NCBI GenBank assembly: GCA_021527695.1
Contig: JAKFAO010000005.1
Location: 186,001-250,000, forward strand
DNA length: 64,000 nt
Direction: 5' to 3'
Source of the DNA: Naematelia aurantialba
Taxonomy: Eukaryota; Basidiomycota; Tremellomycetes; Tremellales; Naemateliaceae
Position 1 is the first letter of the stretch. Each line of letters opens with the position of its first letter. The translations under genes and the position numbers were made by a program. Below are positions 36,999 to 48,396 of the stretch, piece by piece. The notes beneath the pieces are model-generated. The model had not been told where the DNA came from, did no database searches, and saw only the letters and a list, made by a program, of their open reading frames with translations.

Positions 36999-37610
36999 TC
37001 CGATCGATACACGCAGTATGGGAATCGATTCTTTTTTACAATCCACAGAATGTCCTACGCCCAAGAAACAGATCAAGGACCACAACGATGCTGTATGAAC
37101 ACGATGGACACAAAACCCCCTCTTCCCGTTGGCTGCGCTTTGAAAAAAGCCCTCTTTAGAAAACGAACCGTGCATGAAAATCGTATTCCTTCCCCAGCCA
37201 CAGCGTTGTTGCCCATTTGCCACACCTTGTTTGTTGCCCGGTTGGTTGCCCTGGCGGTCTCTCTACGTCACCCGTGTTCCACCGCCGCTCGCTCTCCCGG
37301 AGACTTTCAGGGCTTCCTTTGACAATAAACATGTAATCCAGAAGACCGGCATGCGGCCCGTGCGCCTCCTTTCCGTTTCATCCCTTCCCCTTTTTTTTTT
37401 CCTTTTTTTCCTAGGCCCCATCTGTTCCCGCGGGCATGCGCAGATCACTTGCTGTGCAGACAGCTGGGTCCAGAGCACGTGGCGAGTGACGTGGGATATA
37501 CGGGCACAACAGCGTTATCAGTCGGTTCTTGCAATTCAATTGCTGCCGTCTCTTCTCTATGAGTCTCTTGAGCGCACTGGACCCACCACATCGCATTTCA
37601 CCCTCGCACC
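36999..37610. other. Intergenic between divergent UGM and SAC3-domain genes
   Basis: 612 bp with no gene seen. A T-rich run (37389-37410) is the only clear feature and may be a poly(dA:dT) nucleosome-depleted promoter element. Confidence 0.45.
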
Positions 37611-39750
37611 ATGTCATCTGCATGGCCTCCGCAGCTGAAGTGAGTGTACAGCAGTAATATAGCATGCAAAGACTGACGACCGCTAGGCAATGGGTCCAGG
37701 ACTGCCTGGCAAAGGCTACCCCTTCCAATAAGACGGCAGTGAACAATGAATTGAAGCAGGTAGGTGTTCTTCTGTCCTTCCTTGGCCGTTTGGGCAATAT
37801 TGATCCATGACCAGATCCTCTTTCGAGCACATGCTGATGGTACCATCAATACCACCGACTGGAACTCGGTACAACTTGCATCGTAGGTCCCGACGAGCCC
37901 TACCACCCTCGCTTTCAAGACTTACATGACCCGGTCGTTGGCTTACCTGAAACCCAGATTGAAAGCTCAAACAGCCCGTACAACCTTCGCTCCGCCCCCT
38001 CCTGTCCAATCTTATGTTCCTCCGCCTCCTTCATCTGCGTATGCATCGGCGTTTCCTCCACTAGGCTCCTCGACCACTACCTTGACCGCCACCACCACTT
38101 ATCCCCCAAATCATGCATCTTCGTCCAAGTTACCTGCTGAAAATGGCACTTCGAAGAATAAGAAGCAGAAGAAGCGCAAGTGAGTTTCCCCTCTCCCGTA
38201 CCCAATCGCCAGACCTTAGACTAGACCATGTTCCATCCTTCTGGAGACAGGCGACGGCGCTGACGGAGTAGAAATGACGCGTCCCATGAGTCCAAAGGCA
38301 ACCTACATGCCGATTTCCCCACTCCCTATCAGTTCAAGTCAAATAAAGACTCGGAAATGCTCGCTCGACGAGCGGCGCGTTTCGCCAGCACTGACGACAC
38401 GGGTCCCAAAGCGACTCCGCCTCCGCCCATGGGAGTCGGCGGCTGGTTTGGGGGCGGTGATGATGAGGGTGACGCATCACCGGGAGGAATGGTTCCCATC
38501 CAGGTAGGCTTGAAAAAGATGCGAGGACTCGGTGGAATGGGATACGCAAGGGACGTCATCGAAGTCGATCCTGTAAGTCTGGTCGCTGGAGACCGAAGAG
38601 TGTCTAGTGGCTGAGTCTGTGCTCCCAGAACGTGATAAATTGGGACAGGTTTACTATCAAAGGCACCAACACTAAGCTCGAAAAGCGGTATCTCCGTTTA
38701 ACATCTGTAAGTGTCGAGACTTTGTAATCCCCTTTGCTGATCTTTTTCGTAGGAACCGTCTCCTGCTGACATCCGACCACTGCATGTGCTGCAGCAAACG
38801 CTGCAGCTTCTCAAGCGCAAGTGGAAAGAGGAACACAATTATGCCTATGCCGTCGACCAGTTCAAGAGCGTCCGGCAGGATCTTACCGTGAGTGCAGTGG
38901 AATTTGGGGAATGAGTGAGTGCTGAACAAGCTAGGTCCAACGAATCAAGAACGAGTTTACCGTCGAGGTCTACGAGATTCATGCGCGAATCGCGTTAGAA
39001 GCGGTAAGCTATCCTCCTTTGTGGAATGGCTTCAGCTTACGATCCACAGAAGGACCTGGGTGAATATAATCAATGCCAATCGATGCTTCGCCAGTTGTAC
39101 GAACTGGGCATCAAAGGGCATCCTCAAGAATTCCTCTCCTACCGCATCATCTATCTCCTTCACACCAGAAACCGCAGTGGTGCGTTTACATCTCCCACAC
39201 TCTCCGGTGTGCTGACACTCGCAGATATGGCGGCTCTGCTTGCTCATCTAACCCCCGCGGAGAAGGCGGACCCAGGCGTTCATCACGCCCTCCAGGTACA
39301 CGCGTCCATAGCGACGTCCAATTATGTCCGTCTGTTCCGCCTGTACAACTCGGCACCTAACATGTCCGGCTACATCATGGACCATTTTGTCGAGCGTGAA
39401 CGCATGTCGGCTTTAGCCATCATGTCGAAAGGGCGAGCTCCTTCCCTGTGCGGTGAGATGAGTGGGCTTATAGGTACAGGTACCTGTCGTTGCCTCTACC
39501 GTACCTCACGACGACTCTGGCTTTCGATTCTGACGAAGAGACCGACCAGTTCCTGTCGTCCCACGACGCAGCTATGTACACCAACCCCACTCCTGCTCCA
39601 GCGGCTGCCGCCGGTCCGTGGAAACCTATCCGGGTAGCCCCGCCTACTCCACTGCACGAGCGCGTATGGGACTGTAAGAAGGCACATGCGGCTTGTCTGC
39701 GGGGGACGGAAAAGTACAGAGTGGTGGATCTCAAGGGACAGGTCGACTGA
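37611..39750 (+). CDS. SAC3/GANP-domain protein, Thp3/LENG8-like
   Basis: Nuclear protein of the SAC3/GANP/THP3 family, linked to transcription elongation, mRNA processing and export. The N-terminal exons read MSSAWPPQLK-QWVQDCLAKATPSN then NKTAVNNELKQ and ILFRAHADGTINTTDW, a helical domain seen in LENG8-like proteins. A Pro/Thr-rich linker and Lys-rich NKKQKKRK (possible nuclear signal) follow, then TRKFGGM-like VGLKKMRGLGGMGYARD. The SAC3 core includes GTNTKLEKRYLRLTSEPSPA, IRPLHVLQQTLQLLKRKWKE, YAYAVDQFKSVRQDLTVQRI, FTVEVYEIHARIALEAKDLG, EYNQCQSMLRQLYELGIKGH and EFLSYRIIYLLHTRNRS, the classic YE-H-RIALE...D..E.NQC..QL motif. It ends with VVDLKGQVD and TGA at 39748-39750. Eight or more short introns. 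Confidence 0.92.
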
Positions 39751-40432
39751 ACGGGAACGGGAACGGGACACCAAGCAGGTCAGTCGCTGCGATACCTTCG
39801 GCGGGTCAGGGCGCCAGTGGTCCGCAGTGGATCCACTCGGGTCGGTATGTCAACCCGGTCAGCGTACCAACCCGGTCAGCGAGTCAACAGGTCAACGGGG
39901 TCGTGTCCCGCTTGCAATTTATGAAATACAAAGGTCAGTGCATCTCCCCTCTTCCGCCGCCGCCGCGTCATCGTCGGCACGGAGCGGCCGCATGGTTGCA
40001 TGTTTTGCCTTGGGCCTCGTCATTCTGCATCAAACATATGCATGTGTTGTTCTTGCTTGGGACCCACGATCCCGTCGAGGGATTGTGGCTGTGGTCAAGC
40101 CGACTTGTCACCTGTCACCTTTGAAATTGATTGTCGGGCGGAATGAAACTACGCGTGTCTCTCGGGCAGGTTTCGCGCCGAGAGCGACGCGTTAGTTAAG
40201 ACGAGTGAGCACGCGAGGTCATATCATGCATGTATGTCTAGTGGTACATGGTCGTAGCAGGTCCATCCACGGGACGGAGCAATGATATATGCGACGAGAT
40301 GCTCTGACGGCTCTGATCGACGGAGATGACGCCAGGACTGATATCAGCCTCGATAGTATCTCGGCTTATACCGACGGACATGACGTCCAGGCCAGCATCG
40401 ACGGATATGGCATCAAGGCCGATTCCAGGGTT
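39751..40432. other. Convergent intergenic region, no gene supported
   Basis: 682 bp between SAC3-like and AOS1 3' ends. Contains CAACCCGGTCAGCG twice near 39854-39885, otherwise nothing recognised. Confidence 0.4.
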
Positions 40433-42353
40433 TTACGGAGACGCAGATTTCGGCGCGTCCATGGCCCATCGACTGACGGCGCCGACGCCGGCCATGCTAT
40501 CCACGCAGAGGAGGTTGACAGTCGGGGTATCTTTCTTGCTGATGGCGCGGAGGACGTCTTGCGCCAACAGGCCGCCAACGACTGCTAGGGTTGGCGGGAA
40601 AAAGTGGGTGGCGTGGTTGGCCAGGTGGCTTTGGGGCGTCAGTATGGGCATGGGCATGGGCGTCGGAATTGGAATCGGAGTCGGAATCGGCATTGGCATC
40701 GCGATCGCCATTGCACCGGACTCGGTGAAGAGACCAGTATGGAATTGAGAACCAAGGCATGTTGAATGACGAGAGCCGCACGGGATAACGGTAGGCAAAT
40801 ATGGAAGAAAGCGTTGTTGGGAAGGGCAGGGAAGGATGCAGGGAGGAAGACGAGGGCGAGAGAACGTGTGCTTACTCGAGCATAGATTGTTCCACCTGCG
40901 GCAGCACCTTCTCGTTGATCCCCAGAGCTTTCCTCAACTCGTCGGCAATCTCGCTCAGCGCATCACGCTGCCCCTCGGCGCCGTCTGGTAACACCCCATG
41001 GGCGCGTTGATACTCCTGCACCGCTGATTTCGTGAGCTCTCAGCGCCTGTCTCTGGTATGATGGACAGCGCACCGAGTAGACCGAGCGCGGTAGCTGGAT
41101 CGCGGTCTTTGGTCTGGTTTCGCGATAGCCCCCGGAACGGGCTTCCACCCGATGCAGTTTGGGTACTTGGCAGTCCCCAGTTTGAGCGGTCGGCGACTTG
41201 TGCGAGAGAGGGGTAGCGGAGCACCATCTTTGTCGGAGCGGGGTTGGGGTTCGAGTCGCTTTTTGGCGGTCTGGCAACCGCAAGTCAGGACTGCTAGACG
41301 TAACGACTGGATGTAACGTCGACAGATGGAGGAACAGAGAGTCGTGGAGGTGAAGACACTGACGTAAGGAGATATTGGTATTCCTCGCCCAGGTCCGCAA
41401 ACACGTAGCCGTAGAAACCATATGTCCCAGCCGAGTAGAACATGGTTCCAGCCTTCCTCGTCGCTTGGTCGATGGTCTCCTGTGGCCGATATGAGCATGG
41501 AAAGAGAGCTGCTCTCTTGGGGCGCGATGGCCACGACTCACGCTCTGCGATCTTGCCATGTCACACGCAACAACGACGTCTACCTTTTCCCTCTTCAGAA
41601 ACTCGACCATCTGTTCTTCCTGGTCGACAGACGCCCCAGAGGAGCTGGGATCCCGCACAAATGGTGCCAGAGTTGGAAGAGCTGTGAGAGAGACGAGTGG
41701 GTTCAAGGACTGGATCTGCGGCGCAGCTGCGGCTGTCCTCTGTCCAATGCCCTGTCAGCCTGACCATGTTCGAGGAAAGTAACGGAGCAGAGGGGACAAA
41801 GCGGAGCGAAGGGACAGAGTGGAGCAGAGGGACGAAGCGGAGCAAAGGGGACAGAGTGGAGCAGAGAGGGAAGAACAGGCAACCACCCACCTCTTGGCCC
41901 ACCGCACCATCTTCCTCTCGAAACAGGAAGCCTCCTCCTAGATCCGTCTCGGTCAGTACCCCGTCGTCCATGATGATCAGTCGGCCGATACCAGCTAGCA
42001 CGAGGTTTTTGATAGTCTCGTGGGCCAGTGATCGCAGAGACAGCAGAAGGACAGTTGACGAGCGCATCCTACCACCGCGATGAGCACCTCGACCCACGTC
42101 TAGAGGACCATCTGAGCGTGACGTGGGAGGTGGTCTGAGCATGACATAGGGGGTGTCCAAGCGCGGCATACCGGTTCTGAGCTTCGAGACCCCATAATCG
42201 GATCTGCCGGTCGTACAGCGAGGCTTCGTCTGTGAAAGAAATGGTCAGCGAGCAGAGAGACTCGGGGGTTTGGTGGCTGTACCTTCTGTGATGTGCCCGT
42301 TGGAAATAGCTGCAGCTGGTACAGCCGAGGTAGAGGCCACGGAATCCGCCATG
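40433..42353 (-). CDS. AOS1: SUMO-activating enzyme E1 subunit Aos1/SAE1
   Basis: Non-catalytic partner of Uba2 in the heterodimeric E1 that adenylates SUMO in the nucleus. Exon 1 (ATG 42353) ends NGHITE and splices to DEASLYDRQIRLWGLEAQNR, the diagnostic ThiF/E1 opening. The next exons give ETIKNLVLAGIGRLIIMDDG and VLTETDLGGGFLFREEDGA, then LNPLVSLTALPTLAPF, EFLKREKVDVVVACDMARS, TRKAGTMFYSAGTYGFYGYV then FADLGEEYQYLL, MVLRYPSLAQVADRSNWG, LTKSAVQEYQRAHGVLPDGA, and HFFPPTLAVVGGLLAQDVLR with AISKKDTPTVNLLCVD, ending SASP and TAA at 40433-40435. No catalytic Cys is expected in this subunit. It resembles Aos1 rather than Ula1 or Uba1 by length and by the C-terminal PxxAVxGG...QDVLRAIS. It is divergent from the G-patch gene with 194 bp between. 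Confidence 0.9.
40640..40725. repeat. Hexamer-type repeat (GGCATG/GGAATC) in an AOS1 intron
   Basis: Imperfect 6 bp units (GGGCATG, GGAATTG, GGAATCG, GGCATTG) on the plus strand; pyrimidine-biased on the sense strand. Confidence 0.65.
41785..41872. repeat. Minisatellite (about 17-18 bp) in an AOS1 intron
   Basis: Units such as GGAGCAGAGGGGACAAAGC and GGAGCGAAGGGACAGAGT, about five copies. The GGAGCGAAG core resembles the unit of the 21.5 kb minisatellite. Confidence 0.75.
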
Positions 42354-42547
42354 TGTGACAGCTTGACTGAGGTACGAGCGCCCCAGAGCTAGACGTATAA
42401 GAACTGCAACAAAGGCTACAAAGGTGCGAACGGCGGGCAAGCTGATTTCTCGAGATCAACATGTCCCAGAATATCAGGCTCATAACCTCCACCGCGCCTG
42501 AGATTTTTCTGTCTGCCATCAGAGATGCTGTACATTCACAGCCGATC
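42354..42547. promoter_or_regulatory. Bidirectional promoter AOS1 / G-patch gene
   Basis: 194 bp between two divergent ATGs; no TATA box seen. Confidence 0.45.
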
Positions 42548-43554
42548 ATGACAGCGACAGCGACGAAGCCGCGTTTCGACCCGGCTGCTCACCTCACTAA
42601 GCAAGGCTGGAAGGGAAAGGGAACTGGTGGGTCTGATAACTCTTATACTGGCGGTCGAGGTGGCAGCGGTGCTGATCACATGCAGCGTTGAAACATGGTC
42701 ACATCGTTCGCCCCATCGCTGTCGTGCAGAAAAAATCGCTATCAGGTATAGGCAAAGACCGCGACGAAGCCACGCCATTCTGGGATCAGTGCGCCTTCCA
42801 AGTTTCCCAGTCCCGGAGTGATGCTGATTCGTGCAGGCTTTTCTCTTCCACCGCTGCCACCCTCTTCCCCACTCCCACGGGCTCGGCTTCGCCGGCTCCG
42901 ACTCCGACTCCCTCGAGCTCTCCAGGACCATCATCATGGGCAACACTCTCGCACCTCGATGCTGGTCGGCATCATCCAGCACCAAAACCCAAGCAGCGAG
43001 TGGAACTGAGAATGCGCATCAACCAGGAGAGCGCAAAGAGGGGGCTTTATGGGCGATTTGTGGCGGGTGTAGTGTTGAAGCAGGAGGAGACAAAGTGGGA
43101 GCAAAAGGTCCCTGGTCTGGAGAATGTGGTTGTGGAAGCTGGACCTTCTGATTCCCCTGAAGTGATGGAAGGGAATGGAGGCGAGGAAGAGAAAGGAAGC
43201 AAGGAAGAAAAGCGAGCGAGGAAGGAGGAGAAGGCGAGGAGGAGAGCTGAGAGAGAGGCACGGCGGAAGAGAAAGGCGGCAGCGCTGGTCGACGCGGGTG
43301 GACACCTGTCCGAAACACCGACATCTGAAAACATCGGCGCTAGCACGGCCGAAGTATACACCGAGAAGCACGAAACGCTTGATAACAAATCCGCAGCACC
43401 TGCAGACCAAGCAGTCAACGAAGACGAAGACGAGGACGTCGAGCGCGCGGATAGGACCAAAAAGAAGCGACGGAAAGGCGGGAACGATCTACCAGATGCA
43501 CTGGGGAAGAGCAAGAAGAAGCGGCGGAAGGATGACAAGCGCTCGACTCGCTAG
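42548..43554 (+). CDS. G-patch domain nucleolar protein (Tma23/GPATCH4-like)
   Basis: Probably a nucleolar protein involved in ribosome biogenesis. Exon 1 (ATG 42548) reads MTATATKPRFDPAAHLTKQG then WKGKGTG, and exon 2 continues LKHGHIVRPIAVVQKKSLSG then IGKDRDEATPFWDQ. Together they give the G-patch-like W-x-G-x-G-x-G...HI.V..K....G(I/V)G conserved in Tma23 and GPATCH4. Exon 3 (LFSSTAATLFPTPTGS...) contains a Pro/Ser stretch, then VELRMRINQESAKRGLYGRF, and a long charged tail of Lys/Arg/Glu clusters (KKKRRKGG, KSKKKRRKDDKRSTR) typical of nucleolar localisation. Intron phases agree. About 290 residues. It shares a short divergent promoter with AOS1. As with YTM1 and TSR4 nearby, its role is in ribosome assembly, though clustering may be chance. 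Confidence 0.88.
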
Positions 43555-44343
43555 ACTTCGACACATCCGGCTGCGCGGTATGCACCCGAGCTAGCTACCT
43601 CATTACGCTCCGAGACTGACCGAGCGACCGAGCTTACGACAATGCGCTGCAGTTCGGGCTTGCTGAGTAAAGTAATCTCTCAGACATTATATGAGACCCA
43701 GCCGTCTCTTCGCCCCCAGGATCTATACCTCTGCGTGTGGCGCGACTTAGGCGCGTCATAGGCCTGGACCAGTAAGGAAGAGCAGTTCAGTGTATGGGGA
43801 GATCGGTGGTAGTCATATCATGAGATCCCGGACGAGGCGAAGGGCACAAAGGCAGTCAAATGTCAAGTAGTCCCATCAACACCTTACAAATCTCATTAAC
43901 CGCTCCATTGTCAGATGATACGCCCTTCTTGACCTTGTCTCGTCAAAATCTCACCGAGATGATGTTCACTCGCCGGTCACCTTCTGATGCGAGACTGTGC
44001 AGGGCGCATTTATGAAGACTGTGCAGGGCTATTACGAAGACGGTACGGTAGAGAAGGAGTCAATGTGTAACGGCTTGCTGGAAATCTCCACCCCCAGTAC
44101 TCCGGATACTTGGAAGACGAGGGTCAAAGGGCAGCGTCGAGACGAAAGTCTGCAGTGAAACTCTCGTGCTCCAAGAGAAGTCTCTGTCAAGGAAGGCGCC
44201 TTCGTAAATGGCATAGGGGATGGGCACTCCCTGTATAAACCGTAACAAGTTGCTGATCCCCAGGACTCTACTCTCGGCTTTGCTTTACCCAACATAACAA
44301 TTGATCTGCTACTTTTCGTGTTATACGCGTTGCCATAGAGACA
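43555..44343. other. Intergenic, nothing recognised
   Basis: 789 bp. GACTGTGCAGGGC occurs twice near 43993 and 44017. No protein-like frame or TATA was found. Confidence 0.4.
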
Positions 44344-45497
44344 ATGTCGTCGCCCACGAATACGTTTCGTACCCTATTGCGCCCCCTGGGCTTTCCCGCA
44401 CCCTCCGAAGAGTGGCCGTCAAGCTTTTATACTGCTGCGGATGATGGCTGGCGACCGTCAAACCGCGTTTTGCTCAAGCCAGAGCTGGAACAGTGGATGT
44501 TTGAAGTTGCCACAACGGGTCTGCCTGACGAAATGCCCATGTGTTTCCGATGGCCGCTCGATACCATCCGAAGAATGCTTCCTGGGTCGCAGGCTGACCC
44601 AACTGAGCGAAACAAGGTGTGCGCTCTCGTGGAAGGCACGAGCAAAGCGATGGAGCTTGACTTTGAACGAAGGATCAAGGTAGCGATGACAAAAACGAGC
44701 GTGACGGAAGTCGCCGACCTGAAGCTCCGCGAGTCGTGCATGTTGCTCTTTGCCCACAGCGTGAAAGGCATGGACGCCGAGTGGGTTGTTCCTATTCAGT
44801 CACCTCGTCTCCCTACTCTAGACACTTGCCTGTCTTTTCAAGTTATGGCAGCGGAATCTGACACGCACTCAGGACTGCCGTCAGTTTGGAGTCGCTGTGC
44901 AACCTTTGCAAACCCAACAACAACCAAGACACCTTCCGCTTGCTCGCCCGTTCCATCTGCTTAGGGTCCGTGGCCCGGGATGAGACTTGTCTGTTGATGG
45001 GACAGATGACGATGCTGGGTCGGTTTCACGGAGAGGACATTGCCAAGTTACAAAATGACCTCAGTCGAGCAGAGGAAGAAGTCCGTCGCCTGCAGAGCGT
45101 GACCACGGGTCTGCTCAAAGCTATTCAGGCTGAAAATGAAGCGCCCGCTGCTCTGCGAAGGCACCCTACAGCTGCGTCTCAGACCTCTAATGACCCACTC
45201 GCTTCTCGAAGCGGGCACTCCGCCGAGGAACATTCGCCTTCCACCAGCGAAGGACATTACCGAGCACCCATGTTTATGACTGGTTCATCCGCGGCGACTC
45301 GCTTAGCGGACTCGGGACCCCTATTGAACGGGCAGGAGATGGCGGCCGCAGGCTATGCCTGGCGCCTTCAAGGCGGTGATCCCGGGGACCGGCCTGCAGT
45401 CTCGCCAGCTGACAGCGCAGTGAGAACCACTTACCGCTCAGGCTCGGATGGCGCATCACACCCATACATCGATCGTACGCCCTCTGGCACTCTCTGA
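44344..45497 (+). CDS. Orphan coiled-coil protein 1
   Basis: Not recognised. Exon 1 (ATG 44344) reads MSSPTNTFRTLLRPLGFPAP, YTAADDGWRPSNRVLLKPEL, FRWPLDTIRRMLPG and DLKLRESCMLLFAHSVKGMD. One intron (within about 44780-44876) leads to exon 2: SLCNLCKPNNNQDTFRLLAR, a heptad-patterned stretch EDIAKLQNDLSRAEEEVRRL then QSVTTGLLKAIQAENE, and a Ser/Gly-rich disordered tail ending TPSGTL at 45497. The exact splice sites are not fixed. The same plan (globular N-terminus, central coiled coil, disordered Ser-rich C-terminus, one intron) is seen in the gene at 46699, but I see no clear residue similarity between them. The 3' end lies within a 112 bp duplicated segment. Likely lineage-specific. Confidence 0.6.
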
Positions 45498-45700
45498 CTG
45501 GTGACGCGGAATGATCTTTTTGAATGATCGCCACCTTCTTGTTTCGAGTTTCGATAGCCGAACGTCGCGATCTCTTGAAGAGAATCTGTATATCAGTTTA
45601 AGGCTCTGACTGGTGACGCGAAATTATCTGTGTACAAGGTGACCACTTTCATCTTTCGATAACCCGGTGTCGTGTTCTATGTAGTACAGTTTGAAACCCA
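45492..45700. repeat. Degenerate direct duplication with 112 bp period
   Basis: CTCTGACTGGTGACGCGGAA at 45492 recurs, with one base changed or missing, at 45604. Each is followed by similar blocks (GACCACTTTC/GCCACCTTCT, TTTCGATA, CGGTGTCG/CGAACGTCG, CAGTTT). The first copy includes the stop of orphan 1. Confidence 0.6.
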
Positions 45701-46698
45701 GATGCCGCCACTATCTGCACGAGCACCGAACACTTACTCCAGTGTGCCAGTTGAAAGACAAGTAATTGCATTCTAATTCATCTCACCCATCGCTTGGTGG
45801 AAAGCCTTACCTTTAGTGGCCATCATGCTCCGTATAGTCACAGTACCGACTCCAAAACCCGGTAAGCCCAGACTCCCGCTGAGGTCTCCCCTACGAGGTG
45901 AGTCCTCCTACAGAATGCCCATGCCTGCGTGTGCTGTTGCGTGTGCTGTCCTTGAATAGATGGGGGGATACTGTGAGAATAAAGAGGGGGACGCCCTGGA
46001 CCCACTCCAGTTCGAGTCCGTAACTCCACATCTATCTTCGGTTCCAGCCTCCACAGCACAAAGGTCCGTGCGCCACTGGGCCCACTGACCAGACTTGATT
46101 CTAGACTATTCCAAACGACAGGACAGGTTGACTCAGGTATGGGTACTGTGAAAGATATGACAAAGCCTTGCCTTCCTACTAGACGATCCTTACAGGAGCA
46201 TCGGTCTCGGGGGAATCCACAGGCGAGAGTGGGGTCAACGCGTTTCATGACGTCGTTTCTGAGGTGGGACGCCGAGGGCATTTTCCAAGAGCATTATTGG
46301 CAACGCTTCCCATGGCATAGCCTGGACCGCTAGGACGCCCGACGACCTTTCTAGCACAACTCCAGCCAGGAAAGCTTCGAAATCGAACGACGACTTGATG
46401 CGTTTCATGTCGTAGATATGAGGTCAGTCGCCAGCAATCCTTTCAAGAATGTCTGGGGCAATCCGTTCCGTGACACTGCCTCAAATCCTGGCGACTGGCG
46501 ATCCGTTCAGTAAATGATCCATTCGAGATAGGCGCCAAAGGAAAGCTTCGAATTCCGAATGGTGGAAAACCTTTCATGTGCTTAGAGGCGATGATTTCTC
46601 TGCAATATATAAGCCTCCATACGTTACCTCGTCAGATCTGTCATCACAACTTCTCCACGTCTCAGCTTCAGCCTCTCTTCCTCTGCCCAACTACCAAC
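45701..46698. other. Intergenic, with diverged short repeats
   Basis: GGAAAGCTTCGAA occurs near 46370 and 46542, each followed about 25-30 bp later by a T-TTTCATGT block. A TATA box for the next gene lies at 46606. An open minus-strand frame (45838-46281, about 147 codons) has no recognisable features. Confidence 0.45.
46606..46612 (+). promoter_or_regulatory. TATATAA box of orphan gene 2
   Basis: TATATAA about 87 bp upstream of the ATG at 46699. Confidence 0.55.
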
Positions 46699-48031
46699 AC
46701 AATGTCTTCAGAACACCACAGCCATGGAGTCCTAAGTGTCTCTTCTGGGGATATACCTCCTGAGATTCTACGTCAGATGCTCGCCTCAGGCAGTGTAACT
46801 GGTGGGGGCACGATCAGAGGCCGTTCTTCAGGGCACCCTGTCAGGACGAGGCAGTCCGGGGGGAAGTCAAACATGCCTCTTATGCATCAACAGATACTTG
46901 AGGGGTGCATTGTGTCGCCCATACCTACCAACACCGATTCGGGTGAATCCCTTGATCCCGAGATAGAGCTGAAGACCATCGAAGCATTCGTGGCGGAAGC
47001 GACGAGTCTCAATGAATTCAATGGAGGACTCGTGGGGAATGGAACGGACGCGGACGGCAAACCCGTCCTCGTGCCCTTTGAGAGCAAGTACGAGGAAGCT
47101 TTACAAAGCATGCGTAGCAGTCTGCAAATGGCGGATGATTCAGCCCGACGTTCGACGCTGAACCAGAGCTTAGACCGATATTCCACGGAAATGCGGTCTG
47201 ACCTCGCGCGCCTGTCATTACGAGCGAACACTGCCGGCAACGATGGCAGGGTGGACACGCTGCGTGGGCTGAGAGGAACTTTGAAGCTCGTTTCACAAAG
47301 CACAAGAGGCGCGCTGGACAAGTCGTGAGTATTCCCCAGCTTGGTCACGGATACAGAATTGACCAGAGCTCAGGGTGAAGCTACAAGTGGAGCGCCTAGC
47401 GCAGACGGGACCCAACCCTAGCAGCGCTCCAAGCAGCTACGTGTCGATTCTTGGGTCCGTTTCCAGAGCGGGAGATTTCACGAACTTAAAAGATTCTATG
47501 GGGCTCTCCATGGGGTTGCAGCAGTTGCAGTCGGATTTCGCAAGAGCGGAGGAAGCCAGGAACTTGCAGTATATCACTCAACTCGTGGAAAGGCAAGACA
47601 AAAAGCTTGCCACTCAAGAGACAACGATAGTGTCTCAAGCCGCAAGGATCCATGAACTTGAAAGTCAAATTGCCACTCTTCGTTCGGCCGCGGAGAGCTT
47701 TTCCAACGAACAAAGTCAACAGAGTTCACTCACCGACGAATCCCCCTTCAGGATCACTTTGCCTGATTGGGAGGGCGCAACTTCGGTCAATGACCGGACC
47801 GATCGGCCTGGCAGCGTCAGCAGCGTGACGACCACAACTCAACGTCCTTCAGATTCAGCCGACACCTCTTCCTCACATGCCGATACTGCTGCATTCGTTG
47901 ACGGTGACGGACAGACTACCATCACAGACGATGGCAAGGATGGCAGAACTTCCGAAACGCCCTCCTACGCAGACACGGCATCTGCGGGGGGAAGCCAAGA
48001 CACTCTTAAGGAGACAAACAGCAGGTACTGA
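46699..48031 (+). CDS. Orphan coiled-coil protein 2
   Basis: Not recognised. Exon 1 (ATG 46699) reads MSSEHHSHGVLSVSSGDIPP, ILRQMLASGSVTGGGTIRGR, LKTIEAFVAEATSLNEFNGG and SKYEEALQSMRSSLQMADDS, then LRANTAGNDGRVDTLRGLRG. It ends with LDKS at a GTGAGT donor near 47325. Exon 2 holds KLQVERLAQTGPNPSSAPSS then MGLQQLQSDFARAEEARNLQ, and a strong coiled coil, LVERQDKKLATQETTIVSQA then ARIHELESQIATLRSAAES. A Thr/Ser/Asp-rich acidic tail follows, ending KETNSRY at 48031. No signal peptide or membrane helix. A well-placed TATA box supports transcription. Function unknown. Confidence 0.65.
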
Positions 48032-48396
48032 GGATCAGGACGGGGTCTCAGTATTGATGGAGAGTACGACCGCATCTTGTCGTTGAACTATACATCGGGA
48101 GGTTGATTTGTTTGTATAGCTGGCTGTAGTTTGTGAACATGCAGCCCGAGTCGAGCGGAGCAACACATTACGGCAATCATGTGTATGAATTATGATTCGT
48201 GGAAAGACCTAAGGCAGTACCGCAGCCAAGCGAACGTGGATATCCGTTGTACTAGATCCTCCCTCACACTCGGTCAAAACACGCCCGTGAAGAGGCTCTT
48301 GAGTATCCTTCATTCACTTACGAGAGCTTTGGGGTTCGCCACTCTGCCCAATCAGACGCTGACAAACTCCCCTCGGGTCGAATCAGCGAGTGCGCC
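48032..48396. other. Intergenic, nothing recognised
   Basis: 365 bp following orphan gene 2; presumably its 3' UTR and terminator. Confidence 0.4.

Noticed and set aside
46005..46020. GTTCGAGTCC, resembling a tRNA B box
   Set aside because: No matching A box or acceptor-stem complementarity at the right distance.
45838..46281. A 147-codon minus-strand open frame between the two orphan genes
   Set aside because: No family resemblance, no TATA or splice logic, and composition typical of chance frames; kept only as a note.
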